Source of the DNA: Betaproteobacteria bacterium
GTDB taxonomy: Bacteria; Pseudomonadota; Gammaproteobacteria; Burkholderiales; Usitatibacteraceae
Assembly: GCA_016709665.1 (NCBI GenBank)
Contig: JADJMI010000028.1
Coordinates: 248,001-312,000, forward strand
DNA: 64,000 nucleotides
Direction of reading: 5' to 3'
A program made the translations under genes and the position numbers. Numbering within the stretch: position 1 is the first letter of the stretch; every line of letters begins with the position of its first letter. The notes below the pieces were generated by a model. The model was not told the origin of the DNA, searched no databases, and worked only from the letters and a program-made list of their open reading frames with translations. This document shows, piece after piece, positions 1 to 7,610 of this stretch.

Positions 1-64
1 TCGCCGTGACCTGCAGGCCTTCGACAAAGGAGGGTAGCGATTCCCCGATGGCCTCGAGATTCAT
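1..64 (-). CDS. amino-acid ABC transporter permease, N-terminal fragment
   Basis: Only the first 21 codons lie in the window; the gene runs off the left edge. The ATG at 64-62 overlaps the stop of the next permease gene (ATGA), so the two are translationally coupled. The visible peptide, MNLEAIGESLPSFVEGLQVT, resembles the cytoplasmic start and first membrane approach of HisQ/HisM-type permeases. Two adjacent permease genes are usual for a heteromeric amino-acid importer of the polar amino-acid (PAAT) family. The assignment rests on context and a short motif; the substrate cannot be read. Confidence 0.6.
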   Translation of the reverse strand, partial: MNLEAIGESLPSFVEGLQVTA

Positions 65-747
65 CGCGCGAGACGAACGCCCAGGGAATACCGCTTCTCG
101 AGCGCGCGCAGCGCGAGGAGCGAGACGGTGGTTATCGCGAGGTAGATGGCCGCGGCCGCGAGGTAGAAGGTGAAGGGCTCGCGCGTCGCGCCGGCCGCCT
201 GGCCGGCCCGCTGCATCATGTCGTTCAGGCCGATGATCGACACCAGCGCGGTCGATTTCACCAGGACCAGCCAGTTGTTGGTGAAGCCCGGCAGCGCGAG
301 CCGCACCATCTGCGGCAACGTGATGCGAAGGAGCACCTGCAGCCGTCCCATGCCGAAGGCGAGGCCGGCTTCGCGCTGTCCCGCCGGGATGGCGAGAATG
401 GCGCCGCGAAAGGTCTCCGCGAGGTACGCGCCGAAAATGAACCCGATGGTGGCGATCCCGGCCACGAAGGGATCGATGTCGAGGAAGCCTTCGTAGCCCA
501 GTTGCGCGGCCAGCGCGTTCACCGCCATCTGCCCGCCATAGAAGACGAGGAGCATGAGCACCAGGTCCGGCACGCCGCGCACGACCGTGGTGTAGGCGGC
601 ACCCAGGGCGCGGGCGAGGCGGGATCCCGACAGGCGTGCCGCGGCGGTGGCGAGCCCGAGCACGCAGGCGATGGCGAGCGAGGCGGCCGCCACCGCGAGC
701 GTGAGCCCGGTGCCTTCCAGCAGGCTGGCGGCGTACCCGTGCAGCAT
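61..747 (-). CDS. amino-acid ABC transporter permease (HisM/ArtM-like)
   Basis: A 228-aa inner-membrane protein of normal PAAT-permease length. It has a hydrophobic N-terminal helix (LLEGTGLTLAVAAASLAIAC), about five membrane spans, and the EAA-type coupling loop region around residues 125-160 (REAGLAFGMGRLQVLLRITL, followed by PQMVRLALPG) that docks on the ATPase. It starts at the ATG immediately beside the stop of the binding-protein gene and ends in an ATGA overlap with the next permease, so the order is binding protein, permease, permease. The ATPase is presumably beyond the left edge. Function is confident; the substrate (basic or polar amino acids) is inferred from the binding protein. 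Confidence 0.9.
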   Translation of the reverse strand: MLHGYAASLLEGTGLTLAVAAASLAIACVLGLATAAARLSGSRLARALGAAYTTVVRGVPDLVLMLLVFYGGQMAVNALAAQLGYEGFLDIDPFVAGIATIGFIFGAYLAETFRGAILAIPAGQREAGLAFGMGRLQVLLRITLPQMVRLALPGFTNNWLVLVKSTALVSIIGLNDMMQRAGQAAGATREPFTFYLAAAAIYLAITTVSLLALRALEKRYSLGVRLAR

Positions 748-1530
748 CTACGGGGCCGGGGCCTTGCCGTAGATGTCGAAGTCGAAGTACTTGTCCTGGA
801 TGCGCTTGTAGGTGCCGTTCGCCCGGATGGCGGCGATGGCGCCGTCGAGCTTCGCGCGCAGGTCGGTGTCGGCCTTGCGCACCGCGATGCCCGAGCCCCA
901 GCCGAAGTATTTCGGCTCCTCGAAGGCCGGGCCGGTGAACTCGAAGTCCTTGCCGGCCGGCACCTTGAGGAACCCGAAGGAGGCGGCCACCGAGTCGACG
1001 AGCGTCGCGTCGATCCGGCCGGCGGCGAGGTCCAGGAACACCTCGTCCTGCTTGGTGTAGCGCACGACCGGGCTGCCCTTGTAGAGGTCCGTCACGTAGC
1101 GGTCGTGGATGGTGGCGCGCTGGACGCCGATCTTCTTCCCCTTGAGGCCGGCGGGCGTCACGCCGAGGTTCGCCCCCTTCCTCGCGACGAAGCGGCTGGG
1201 GGAATTGTAGTAGCGCACCGTGAAGTCGACGGCCTTGCGGCGTTCCTCCGTGATCGACATGGAGGCCACGATCGCGTCGAACTTCTTCGCCTGCAGGCCC
1301 GGGATCATGCCGTCGAAGGGCGACTGGACGAGCTGGCATTCGGCCTTGAGCTCGGTGCAGAGCGCGCGGGCGATGTCGATGTCGAAGCCGTGCAGCGTGC
1401 CGTCGGGGGCCAGTTCGCTGAAGGGCGGGTAGGCGCCTTCCACGCCGATGCGGATGCGCTTCCAGTCGGCGGCGGCGGCCGGCAGGGCGAGAGCGAGGAG
1501 GCAGAGGGCGAAGGCGATGGGGCGGTTCAT
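748..1530 (-). CDS. periplasmic amino-acid-binding protein of the ABC transporter
   Basis: A 260-aa secreted protein; the reading frame extends 22 codons further upstream, but the ATG at 1530 begins a clean signal peptide (MNRPIAFALCLLALALPAAA). The mature protein is a type-2 periplasmic binding fold (SBP_bac_3): IRIGVEGAYPPFS, then GFDIDIARALC, then the GMIPGLQAKKFDAIVASMSI region typical of lysine/arginine/ornithine- or histidine-binding proteins. First gene of a three-gene import operon on the minus strand. The exact ligand cannot be assigned from sequence. Confidence 0.9.
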   Translation of the reverse strand: MNRPIAFALCLLALALPAAAADWKRIRIGVEGAYPPFSELAPDGTLHGFDIDIARALCTELKAECQLVQSPFDGMIPGLQAKKFDAIVASMSITEERRKAVDFTVRYYNSPSRFVARKGANLGVTPAGLKGKKIGVQRATIHDRYVTDLYKGSPVVRYTKQDEVFLDLAAGRIDATLVDSVAASFGFLKVPAGKDFEFTGPAFEEPKYFGWGSGIAVRKADTDLRAKLDGAIAAIRANGTYKRIQDKYFDFDIYGKAPAP

Positions 1531-1683
1531 GGCAGGGTCATCGGTCGGGGATGCGGCAAGCGTACATCGGACAGGCCGGGGGAAGGGGGCCCGCATCGCC
1601 TTCTTTCCCTCACCCGGCCCGGATTTGGCCCCCGTGCCCGATGGGTTGCTGATCGAGCGCAGCCGGGCGGGCGGGCGCCCGCG

Positions 1684-1689
1684 CTAGAA
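1684..1689 (+). promoter_or_regulatory. possible -10 element (TAGAAT) upstream of the 1720 gene
   Basis: TAGAAT followed by CCGGCGG lies 31 nt before the ATG at 1720 in the divergent gap. Similar TAGAAT-N-CG patterns precede the genes at 4212 and 60670. No convincing -35 is visible, so this is a weak call based on hexamer match and position. Confidence 0.35.
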
Positions 1690-1719
1690 TCCGGCGGTTT
1701 CCTTCCAGGGCCCGCCCCG

Positions 1720-2490
1720 ATGAACCGTGCTCTTGCCTGCCTCCTCCTGGCCGCCCTCTCGGGACCGGCCGCGGCCCAGCTGCCCGAACCGATTTTCCCG
1801 GTCCTTCGCGATACGGCGACGGGAAATCCGATCGCGACCCTGGCGCAGCAGGTGTGGGGCGCGGACGCCGAGGAGCCCAAGGACGGCCCCCGCAACGTCG
1901 TGAGCGGCAAGGACCCGGAGGCGCCCTTCGCCGACCGCACGCTCTTCGCCGGGGAGTTCCGCGCGCGGCCGGGCAAGGGGCCGGCGAAGCTGGTGCTGGA
2001 GTACGCCGGTTTCGAGACGGAGCCCATCAAGCGCGGCGACCGCGACAACTGGGTCGTCTTCAACATCGCCTTGCGCTGCCCCTATGTCGATGGCGGCCGG
2101 TGCGTGGGCGAGACGCTGCCGAAGACGCGCTTCCAGAATCTCTTCGAGACGCGGCCCGATTACGCCAACAGCATGAAGCGCACGGCGGTGAAGGTGGCGG
2201 GGCGCGACCGGGTGCTGCTCACGGGCCTGGAGGTCTTCGAGTACGACCTGGTGCCCGAGGAGCTCATGAAGGTGTATTTCTCCTTCAACGCGCCGGCCAA
2301 CGTCGAGACGCACGAGGTGCGCGCGACGCTGCTCTACGGCGAATTCACGACGGCCGCCCCGCAGGCCGCCGCGGCCGGCGACGGCGAGTCGAAGTCGCCG
2401 GGGTTCGCCCTGAAACTGCTCGTCTTCCTCGTCCTGTCCGCCGGGGCCTTCCTCGGCATCAGGGCCCTCGCCCGGAGGATGTCCGAATGA
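1720..2490 (+). CDS. secreted, C-terminally membrane-anchored protein of unknown function
   Basis: 256 aa. The frame is open far upstream, antisense to the transporter, but the ATG at 1720 begins a signal peptide (MNRALACLLLAALSGPAAAQ). The body, with PIFPVLRDTATGNPIATLAQ near the start and a middle rich in charged and aromatic residues, should be periplasmic. A single hydrophobic helix (residues about 229-250, LKLLVFLVLSAGAFLGIRAL) followed by basic residues would anchor the C-terminus. I do not recognise the family. The stop overlaps the next ATG (ATGA), so it is coupled to the small membrane protein that follows. Confidence 0.75.
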   Translation: MNRALACLLLAALSGPAAAQLPEPIFPVLRDTATGNPIATLAQQVWGADAEEPKDGPRNVVSGKDPEAPFADRTLFAGEFRARPGKGPAKLVLEYAGFETEPIKRGDRDNWVVFNIALRCPYVDGGRCVGETLPKTRFQNLFETRPDYANSMKRTAVKVAGRDRVLLTGLEVFEYDLVPEELMKVYFSFNAPANVETHEVRATLLYGEFTTAAPQAAAAGDGESKSPGFALKLLVFLVLSAGAFLGIRALARRMSE

Positions 2491-2942
2491 CCGTCATCCG
2501 CAACCGCCGGCCCTGGCTCACCTGGGGCCTCGCCGCGCTCGTGCTGGGCGCCGTCGTCCCCTTCACCGTCGTCGCCGTGGCCGGCGGCGGGACGGGGCGG
2601 GGCTGGGGCTACTGGGCGACGCTCGCCATCGGCTGGGCCTGCGGCCTCGTGCTGCTGTCCCGGGCCCTGCGTCTCGCGATCGTCGACGTGGCCGTGTCGA
2701 CGGGTCGCATCGAGGTGACGGCGCGCTACCTGCACAAGACCGTGCGGGAGGGATTTCCGCCGACGAGGCGGCATCGCCTGGACCACGACGCCTCCCCCGA
2801 CGCCTACGGGGGGCCCTGGCACCGCGCCGTCCTGCGCACGCCGGGCGGCAACGAATACGTGTTCGCCGAGGGGCCGCTGCCCGGGCAGGTCGAGGCGGTC
2901 GTCGCGCAGTTCGCCGAGGCGGCGGGTCCGGGCGCCCGGTAA
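2487..2942 (+). CDS. small membrane protein, two N-terminal TM helices plus a soluble domain
   Basis: 151 aa, starting at the ATG that overlaps the preceding stop. Two membrane helices (about residues 9-30 and 37-60) precede a soluble domain of about 85 aa beginning VDVAVSTGRIEVTARY. That domain resembles the one encoded by the next gene: both run from a short beta-rich segment (GRIEVTARY versus GRVRVTSRY) through an FP/FR-containing turn to a C-terminal AEAAG or NRAAG helix. The layout recalls bacterial PH-like membrane proteins, but this is inference; function unknown. Confidence 0.7.
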   Translation: MTVIRNRRPWLTWGLAALVLGAVVPFTVVAVAGGGTGRGWGYWATLAIGWACGLVLLSRALRLAIVDVAVSTGRIEVTARYLHKTVREGFPPTRRHRLDHDASPDAYGGPWHRAVLRTPGGNEYVFAEGPLPGQVEAVVAQFAEAAGPGAR

Positions 2943-2976
2943 CGGAACCGTCACACGCGGCGGGCAAGCTCCGGGG

Positions 2977-3507
2977 ATGGAAACTCTCGGAGCCGGCCTG
3001 GAACACCCGTCGCGGGCCGATCGCGGCGCGCGTTCCGAATTCCACAACCGCATTCCGGCATTCCTCTGGGGATTCGCGGTCTTCTGGTACGCGATGGCCA
3101 TGGCGTTCACGTGGCTTGTCCTGGACCAGGGCCCTCCCCGGGACGCCGCGCCGTCGGTGATCTACGGGACGCTGGCGCTCTTCTGGTTCGCGGGCATCGT
3201 GGTCGTTTCGATGGCGCTCGCCGCGCCGTCCGTGCGGGTCGTGGTGCACCCCGGACGGGTCCGGGTGACTTCCCGGTACCCGCTTCGGACGGTTGAAGAG
3301 TCTTTCCGGACGGCCGAGCTGCAGCCCGCCGAAGTCGTCGACTCCGTCGATTCCGATGGCGATCCCTACTTCTGCGTGAACGTGCGGGCCCGGGGCGATC
3401 GCGTCTTCACGCTGGAGGAGGGCCACCACCGGCCTTCCTGCGAATCCACCGCGCGCCGGTTCAACCGGGCGGCGGGGCTCGGGCCTCGACCCGGCAGCAC
3501 CCGGTAA
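2977..3507 (+). CDS. small membrane protein, probable diverged paralogue of its neighbour
   Basis: 176 aa. After a basic, charged N-terminus come two membrane helices (about residues 29-50 and 63-85) and a soluble domain starting VRVVVHPGRVRVTSRYPLRT. Spacing of conserved positions (GR-V-VT-RY, then T-EESF, then VFTLEEG, ending FNRAAG) matches the preceding gene's domain, suggesting an old tandem duplication. The gene begins 35 nt after the upstream stop. No catalytic motif is visible. Confidence 0.7.
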   Translation: METLGAGLEHPSRADRGARSEFHNRIPAFLWGFAVFWYAMAMAFTWLVLDQGPPRDAAPSVIYGTLALFWFAGIVVVSMALAAPSVRVVVHPGRVRVTSRYPLRTVEESFRTAELQPAEVVDSVDSDGDPYFCVNVRARGDRVFTLEEGHHRPSCESTARRFNRAAGLGPRPGSTR

Positions 3508-3563
3508 CGCCGGATTGCCGCGCTCGCCGTAAACTGCCGGCTTTCGGTCCCGGTGAACCCGCC

Positions 3564-3620
3564 ATGAAATCGACGAAGACACGCGAAGCCGCCGCGCTTC
3601 CAGAGGTGCTCGCCCCTTGA
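3564..3620 (+). CDS. possible 18-aa leader or short ORF before a GNAT gene
   Basis: ATG at 3564 opens an 18-codon frame (MKSTKTREAAALPEVLAP) whose TGA overlaps the TTG start of the acetyltransferase (TTGA). The overlap geometry is that of translational coupling, and the TTG has no obvious Shine-Dalgarno of its own. It may be a genuine leader ORF that delivers ribosomes to the weak start, or chance. Confidence 0.3.
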   Translation: MKSTKTREAAALPEVLAP

Positions 3621-4153
3621 GGACGGTCACGTCCCGGCGCCTCGTCCTCGAGCCCCTCGTCGCGGGCCATGCCCGGGAGATGTTCGAGGTCCTGCTCGAC
3701 CCGGCGATCTACGAGTTCGAGAACGCGCCGCCCGAATCCCTCGACTGGCTGGAGGGCTACTACGGCAAGCTCGAATCGCGCCGGTCCGCCGACGGCACCG
3801 AGTACTGGCTCAACTGGGTGGTCCGCCTGCCGGGCGAGCGCGCCATGGGCTTCGTGCAGGCGAGCGTCTACCGCGGGGGCTGGGCGGACGTCGCCTACGT
3901 CTTCTCGAGCGCCTACTGGGGCCACGGCTACGCGAGCGAAGCGGTGGAGGCGATGATGGAGGAACTGGCGGCGTGCTGGGGCGTGATGCGCTGCGAGGCC
4001 GTCTACAAGAGCGCCAACACGCGCTCGCGGCGCCTGCTGGACCGGCTGGGCTTCACGCAGCCGCTCGATGTGCGCGAGATCGAGGCGGACGAGTCGCGGC
4101 GTGTGGTCGTACTGCCGATTATTCGACGGCCCGGCGAGCCGGCCTCCCGTTAG
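3617..4153 (+). CDS. GNAT-family N-acetyltransferase (RimJ/RimL-like)
   Basis: 178 aa. Starts at TTG; the peptide begins MRTVTSRRLVLEPLVAGHAR, the classic RimJ-type opening. The acetyl-CoA site region VFSSAYWGHGYASEAVEAMM (residues about 95-114) matches the RGxGYA-type loop and following helix. The later NTRSRRLLDRLGFTQ segment is the usual C-terminal strand-helix. Likely acetylates a small molecule or a protein N-terminus; the substrate is unknown. Its TAG stop is part of a TAGAAT hexamer that may be the -10 of the next gene. Confidence 0.85.
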   Translation: MRTVTSRRLVLEPLVAGHAREMFEVLLDPAIYEFENAPPESLDWLEGYYGKLESRRSADGTEYWLNWVVRLPGERAMGFVQASVYRGGWADVAYVFSSAYWGHGYASEAVEAMMEELAACWGVMRCEAVYKSANTRSRRLLDRLGFTQPLDVREIEADESRRVVVLPIIRRPGEPASR

Positions 4154-4156
4154 AAT
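4151..4156 (+). promoter_or_regulatory. possible -10 element (TAGAAT) for the 4212 gene
   Basis: TAGAAT followed by CGGCCGC, 56 nt upstream of the OmpA-family ATG, with the preceding stop codon inside the hexamer. No good -35 at 16-18 nt. Weak call. Confidence 0.3.
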
Positions 4157-4211
4157 CGGCCGCAAGACAAAAATCGCCGCGCACGATCGCCTTTCCGTCC
4201 GAAGGATCCGC

Positions 4212-5077
4212 ATGAACCCCATCCGTCGATGTCTTGACACGCTCCTGGTCGCGGCCGCCATCCTGGCCGCGCCGGGCCTCGCCCTCGCGCAGCAGGACAT
4301 CGCGAAATCGAAGGACCATCCGCTCCTCACGCGCTACCCGAACTCGCACATCACGGAGTACGAGAAGAACTACAACGCCGTCGAATTCGCCGTCGGCACC
4401 CAGGGCGGCGAGCCCAGGCGCCAGTCCGTGGAGGGCGACGCGACGATCCTGCGCTATTTCCACAACACGCCCGAGAAGCAACCGAGCCCGCTGCAGCTCA
4501 TCCGCAACTACCAGAACGCCCTGAAGGGCATCGGCGGCCAGGTCGTCTACGAGCGCCTGCCGAAGGACGGCGACGGCGGCGAGACCACGATGCGCGTGGC
4601 CACCGGCGGCAAGGATGTCTGGGTTCGCGTGGAGCCGGACATCTTCAGCGCCCCGCGCAGAGCTACAAGATCTGGATCGTGGAGGTGGCGGCGCTCCAGC
4701 AGGTGGTCTCCGCCAACAAGCTGCTCGACGAGCTGAACCGCAACGGCTTCATCGCCCTCTACATCAATTTCGACACCGGCAAGGCGGACCTGAAGGCCGA
4801 CGGCACGGCCACCGTCGCGGAGATCGTGAAGGCCCTCAAGGCCGCGCCGCAGATGAATGTCGCCATCGAGGGGCACACGGACAACGTGGGCCAGCCCGCC
4901 GCCAACAAGGCGCTGTCGCAAAGGCGCGCGCAAAGCGTGATGGCCGCCGTCGCCGCTGGCGGCGTCGACGTGAAGCGCCTCTCGGCCGCCGGCTTCGGGC
5001 AGGAGAAGCCCGTGGCCGATAACCGCAGCGAAGAGGGGCGGGCGAAGAACCGTCGCGTCGAACTGGTGAAGAAGTGA
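4212..5077 (+). pseudogene. OmpA-domain envelope protein split by a one-base frameshift
   Basis: The 5' part (from ATG 4212) encodes a signal peptide (LLVAAAILAAPGLALA) and a domain beginning QQDIAKSKDHPLLTRYPNSH, as in DUF4892-type proteins. At about 4655 the frame is lost and continues 88 nt later than the needed shift: the -1 frame reads QSYKIWIVEVAALQQVVSAN and then a full OmpA-C domain (INFDTGKADL, IEGHTDNVG, LSQRRAQSV, NRRVELVKK). Inserting one G at GCCCCG/CGCAGAG would restore a single 288-aa protein. Either a recent mutation or a base-call error; both halves keep family-like sequence, which favours recent origin. The end overlaps the following GTG. Confidence 0.75.
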
Positions 5078-5529
5078 CGGGCCCGGCTGGCTTGCCCGAG
5101 ACCCTGCGCATCAGCACCGATCCGGCGGAACTCGACCGCGACGCGGTGCACGCCATGATGGCGCGCCAATCCGACTGGGCCCGCGGCATTCCGCGCGAGA
5201 CCCAGGACCGCGCCATCGACAACTCCCTGTGTTTCGGCGGCTTCCTGGGCGCCACGCAGGTGGCCTTCGCGCGGGTCGTCACGGACTACGCGACGTTCGC
5301 GAACCTCGTGGACGTGTTCGTGCTTCCCGAGCATCGCGGCAAGGGCTACTCGAAGGCCCTGGTCGCGGCCGTGGTCGCCCACCCGCGGCTGCAGGGCCTG
5401 CGCCGATTCCGGCTCGACACCACGGACGCGCACGGGCTCTACGCGCAATTCGGCTTCAAGCCGGCGGCGAGGCCCGAGCAGGTGATGGAACGGTGGTTCC
5501 CGGGCCTGTACGAAAAGCCCCGTGACTAG
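5074..5529 (+). CDS. GNAT-family N-acetyltransferase
   Basis: 151 aa from a GTG that overlaps the upstream TGA (GTGA). Motif A is VDVFVLPEHRGKGYSKALVA (residues about 82-101) with the acetyl-CoA-binding RGKGYS loop, followed by FRLDTTDAHGLYAQFGFKPA near the C-terminus. It is a single-domain YjdJ/PA4866-like acetyltransferase of ordinary length. Substrate unknown. Coupled to the OmpA-family gene before it and the lipoprotein gene after it. Confidence 0.85.
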   Translation: MTGPAGLPETLRISTDPAELDRDAVHAMMARQSDWARGIPRETQDRAIDNSLCFGGFLGATQVAFARVVTDYATFANLVDVFVLPEHRGKGYSKALVAAVVAHPRLQGLRRFRLDTTDAHGLYAQFGFKPAARPEQVMERWFPGLYEKPRD

Positions 5530-6103
5530 CCCGGCCCGTGCCGCGGCGATCGCGGCGCTCCTGGTCGCGTCGGGCTGCGCGAGCACGCGCATCGAATTGC
5601 GGCCCGAAGGGGATCTGCCTTCGCTCTGCGCGCCGGCCTCCGGCGGCGGTGTCACGCAGGTCACCTGGTGGCCCCAATGGCGAGCGGACCAGAAGGAGCC
5701 CGAGGCTCGCGAGGCGATGGCCGAAGCCGGGCTTCGCCGCGTGGTGGCGGCGGGCGATTGCCTCGGGCCGGCGACGTTGCGGCGACGACCGTCCGCCCCA
5801 CCGGCCGCCGGGGAGGCCCGCGCGGAGTTTGAAGGCCAACCCCGCCCGGCGCGGGTGCTGCTCGTCACCGTGCGCGAGCTGGGGCCCGTGCTGCGCCTGG
5901 GCAGCGGTGCGATCGTCGAAGGCGAGACGAACGTGGTCCTCGAATTGCGGGAGGTCGATCCCCGTACCACGGAACTGCGCCTGCGATCGATCGACTGGCG
6001 ACACGGCGGTCCCGGCGTCGTGAAGGGCGTCGCGACGCTGGAGGACGACGTCGCGCAGGCCTTCCGCCGCCTGCTCGAGGGCCGGCCGCCGGCTTCCCGC
6101 TAG
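5522..6103 (+). CDS. putative lipoprotein of unknown function
   Basis: 193 aa from a GTG overlapping the end of the GNAT gene by 8 nt. The N-terminus MTSPARAAAIAALLVASGCA has a lipobox (VASGC) with the cysteine at residue 19, so the mature protein is probably lipid-anchored. The remainder (LLVTVRELGPVLRLGSGAIV, then VVLELREVDPRT) looks like a compact beta-rich domain. No family recognised. Confidence 0.7.
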   Translation: MTSPARAAAIAALLVASGCASTRIELRPEGDLPSLCAPASGGGVTQVTWWPQWRADQKEPEAREAMAEAGLRRVVAAGDCLGPATLRRRPSAPPAAGEARAEFEGQPRPARVLLVTVRELGPVLRLGSGAIVEGETNVVLELREVDPRTTELRLRSIDWRHGGPGVVKGVATLEDDVAQAFRRLLEGRPPASR

Positions 6104-6115
6104 GGGCTTCGCCGG

Positions 6116-6574
6116 TCAGTGCGTGGTGAGTTCGCGACGGACCTGCGCGATGAGATCGATGTCCGCGGCGAGCCACGCATCCTCGAGCACCTGGAGGTAG
6201 GCCGGTTCGATGGGCGCGTGCCCCTCGGGACGGCGCTCATAGACGAAGCGCACGATGTACTCGCCCTCCACCGGCGCCTCGATGGTGAGGGTGCGGGTGA
6301 GGCCGGGCACCTCCGGCGTGGGCTCGGAGACGGTTTCGAGCCGGCTGCGCGGCACGAGGCGCACGCGGTCGTGGATCACGGTGTGGCCGAAATGCAGCTC
6401 CCGCCGGAAGCCGTCGGATGTACGCGCCGTGATCTTCGCCGTGTCGATGCCGGGCAGGAAGCGGGCGGGATCCTCGAGGCTGCCCACGAGCCCCGTCCAG
6501 ATCTGTTCCAGGCTCAGCGGATCGACGAGTGGGTTCAGGATGTCGTTCACGACGATGATGTGTTCGAAGCGCAT
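6116..6574 (-). CDS. AtaL-like SRPBCC-family protein (DUF1857)
   Basis: 152 aa. The opening MRFEHIIVVNDILNPLVDPL and the following LEQIWTGLVGSLEDPARFLP match the DUF1857/AtaL-like group of START/SRPBCC (Bet v 1) folds, which bind hydrophobic ligands in a helix-grip cavity. No catalytic motif is expected. It stands alone between convergent lipoprotein DNA and a REP-like repeat just upstream of its start codon, so its promoter must lie in or beyond that repeat. Confidence 0.75.
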   Translation of the reverse strand: MRFEHIIVVNDILNPLVDPLSLEQIWTGLVGSLEDPARFLPGIDTAKITARTSDGFRRELHFGHTVIHDRVRLVPRSRLETVSEPTPEVPGLTRTLTIEAPVEGEYIVRFVYERRPEGHAPIEPAYLQVLEDAWLAADIDLIAQVRRELTTH

Positions 6575-6597
6575 CCCGCCATTTTGCCCGTGAAAGC

Positions 6598-6638
6598 GGG
6601 GACAGGTGAAAATGGGGACAGGTGAAAATGGGGACAGG
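6598..6638. repeat. REP-like tandem GGGGACAGGTGAAAAT repeat
   Basis: Two perfect 16-bp units (6598-6613, 6614-6629) and a 9-bp partial third unit end directly at the stop codon of the minus-strand gene starting at 7036. The same core occurs at 13282-13326 and 15993-16037, where an inverted half makes a hairpin. Here no inverted half is present. Confidence 0.85.
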
Positions 6639-6819
6639 CTATTCCATGGGCCTGAGGTCGATGCCCTCGATGTTCTGGACGATGTGCTTCTCGCCCACGC
6701 ACTTCACGGTGGCGACGAGCTTGCCCTTCACCTCGACGTGCACGCCGGCCTCGATGGGGTGTTCCTCCGTGAGCCGGTCGGCGCCCCAGAAAACGTTGTA
6801 GGTCGTGTCGCCGGGCACC

Positions 6820-6834
6820 GGGGGGGGGGGGGGG
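6820..6834. repeat. G15 homopolymer inside the polyproline gene
   Basis: Fifteen consecutive G on the plus strand (proline codons on the minus strand). Second of the two tracts in the gene at 6639-7036. Confidence 0.9.
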
Positions 6835-6863
6835 CGCCCATGCCTTAGCCGCGCGGCGCCTCC

Positions 6864-6889
6864 GGGGGGGGGGGGGGGGGGGGGGGGGG
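6864..6889. repeat. G26 homopolymer inside the polyproline gene
   Basis: Twenty-six consecutive G on the plus strand. This tract, one base short of a multiple of three, sets the frame of the gene on the minus strand. It is the longest homopolymer I saw in the window. Confidence 0.9.
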
Positions 6890-7032
6890 CGTCTTGCCCG
6901 CCGCACCTGGCCGCTTGCCCTTCGCCGCGTGGCACGAGAACACCGTCGGGGTTCCTTGTTCGCAGCCGGCATGGGCGGACGCGGACAGGCCCAGGGCAGG
7001 TGCCAGCGCCATCCGCACAAGCAGCAGGCGGT

Positions 7033-7524
7033 TCATGAAGGCTCCCTGGCATCGCGCGGGATTGCGCCGACCCGCTCGCCGGTCCAACCGAACTCCGAAT
7101 ACGGCATGCCCCGTGCGACCTGCTCGAGCGCATGCCGCACGTAGCCGATGGTATTGGGCGGCAACGCGTCCAGCGGGTACCAGGCGAGCTCGCTGCACTT
7201 GTGCGGCTCGCGGTTCTGCGGTTCGCCCCGCCAGGCGTCGGTCGTGAAAAAAAACGAAATGCGCTCGGCATCGCTCATCCGGTGGATGACGTGGACGAGG
7301 CGCAGGTCCTGCGGGTCGATCTCGAGCCCGGCTTCCTCGAAGGCTTCGCGGGCCGTCGCCTCGCGGGCGGTCTCGCCGCCATCCACGTGGCCGGCGGGGA
7401 CGCTGTAGTTGCCGTCCTCGTAGCCCGTGTCGTGGCGCCGCAGCAGGAGCACCTGCCGGTCGCGAACGAGCAGCAGGTGGGCTTCGGCGAGGAGGGTGAA
7501 GCGGGACTTCCGGGGCGTTTTCAT
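7033..7524 (-). CDS. Nudix (MutT-like) hydrolase
   Basis: 163 aa from the ATG at 7524 (MKTPRKSRFTLLAEAHLLLV). The Nudix box is complete: GHVDGGETAREATAREAFEEAG fits G-x5-E-x7-REuxEExG, so the metal-dependent diphosphate-hydrolysis site should work. Substrates in this group are nucleoside diphosphates linked to another group; which one is not readable. The stop overlaps the ATG of the polyproline protein (ATGA). The frame is open further upstream, but that part is antisense-type sequence without a fitting start. Confidence 0.9.
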   Translation of the reverse strand: MKTPRKSRFTLLAEAHLLLVRDRQVLLLRRHDTGYEDGNYSVPAGHVDGGETAREATAREAFEEAGLEIDPQDLRLVHVIHRMSDAERISFFFTTDAWRGEPQNREPHKCSELAWYPLDALPPNTIGYVRHALEQVARGMPYSEFGWTGERVGAIPRDAREPS

Positions 7525-7610
7525 GGGGAGCCGGGTGCCCGGCGTCGAATGGATACGGGGCGCGCGCCGGTCATTCCCGGCGCGTTCCTCGTCCGTGAAC
7601 CGCGCCGCGC

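Larger units (their letters stand above)
6639..7036 (-). pseudogene. secreted protein with polyproline linkers; frame broken at a C26 tract (possibly phase-variable)
   Basis: ATG at 7036 opens a signal peptide (LLVRMALAPALGLSASAHAG) and a Cys-containing segment (CEQGTPTVFSCHAAKGKRPG). The coding strand then has 26 consecutive C, a short spacer and 15 more C, both read as proline, before a C-terminal domain (DTTYNVFWGADRLTEEHPIE to the end at 6639). With 26 C the frame hits TAA just after the tract; 24 or 27 C would give one continuous 133-codon gene. The ATG overlaps the stop of the upstream Nudix gene. Function unknown. Slippage in vivo and homopolymer error in assembly are both possible. 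Confidence 0.6.

Noticed and set aside
502..1719. Long plus-strand open frame antisense to the ABC transporter
   Set aside because: It is the mirror of codon use in the minus-strand binding protein and has no domain; the real gene in this frame begins at 1720.
6805..7038. Plus-strand polyglycine ORF at the G tracts
   Set aside because: Created by the G runs; the minus strand has the signal peptide and coupled start.
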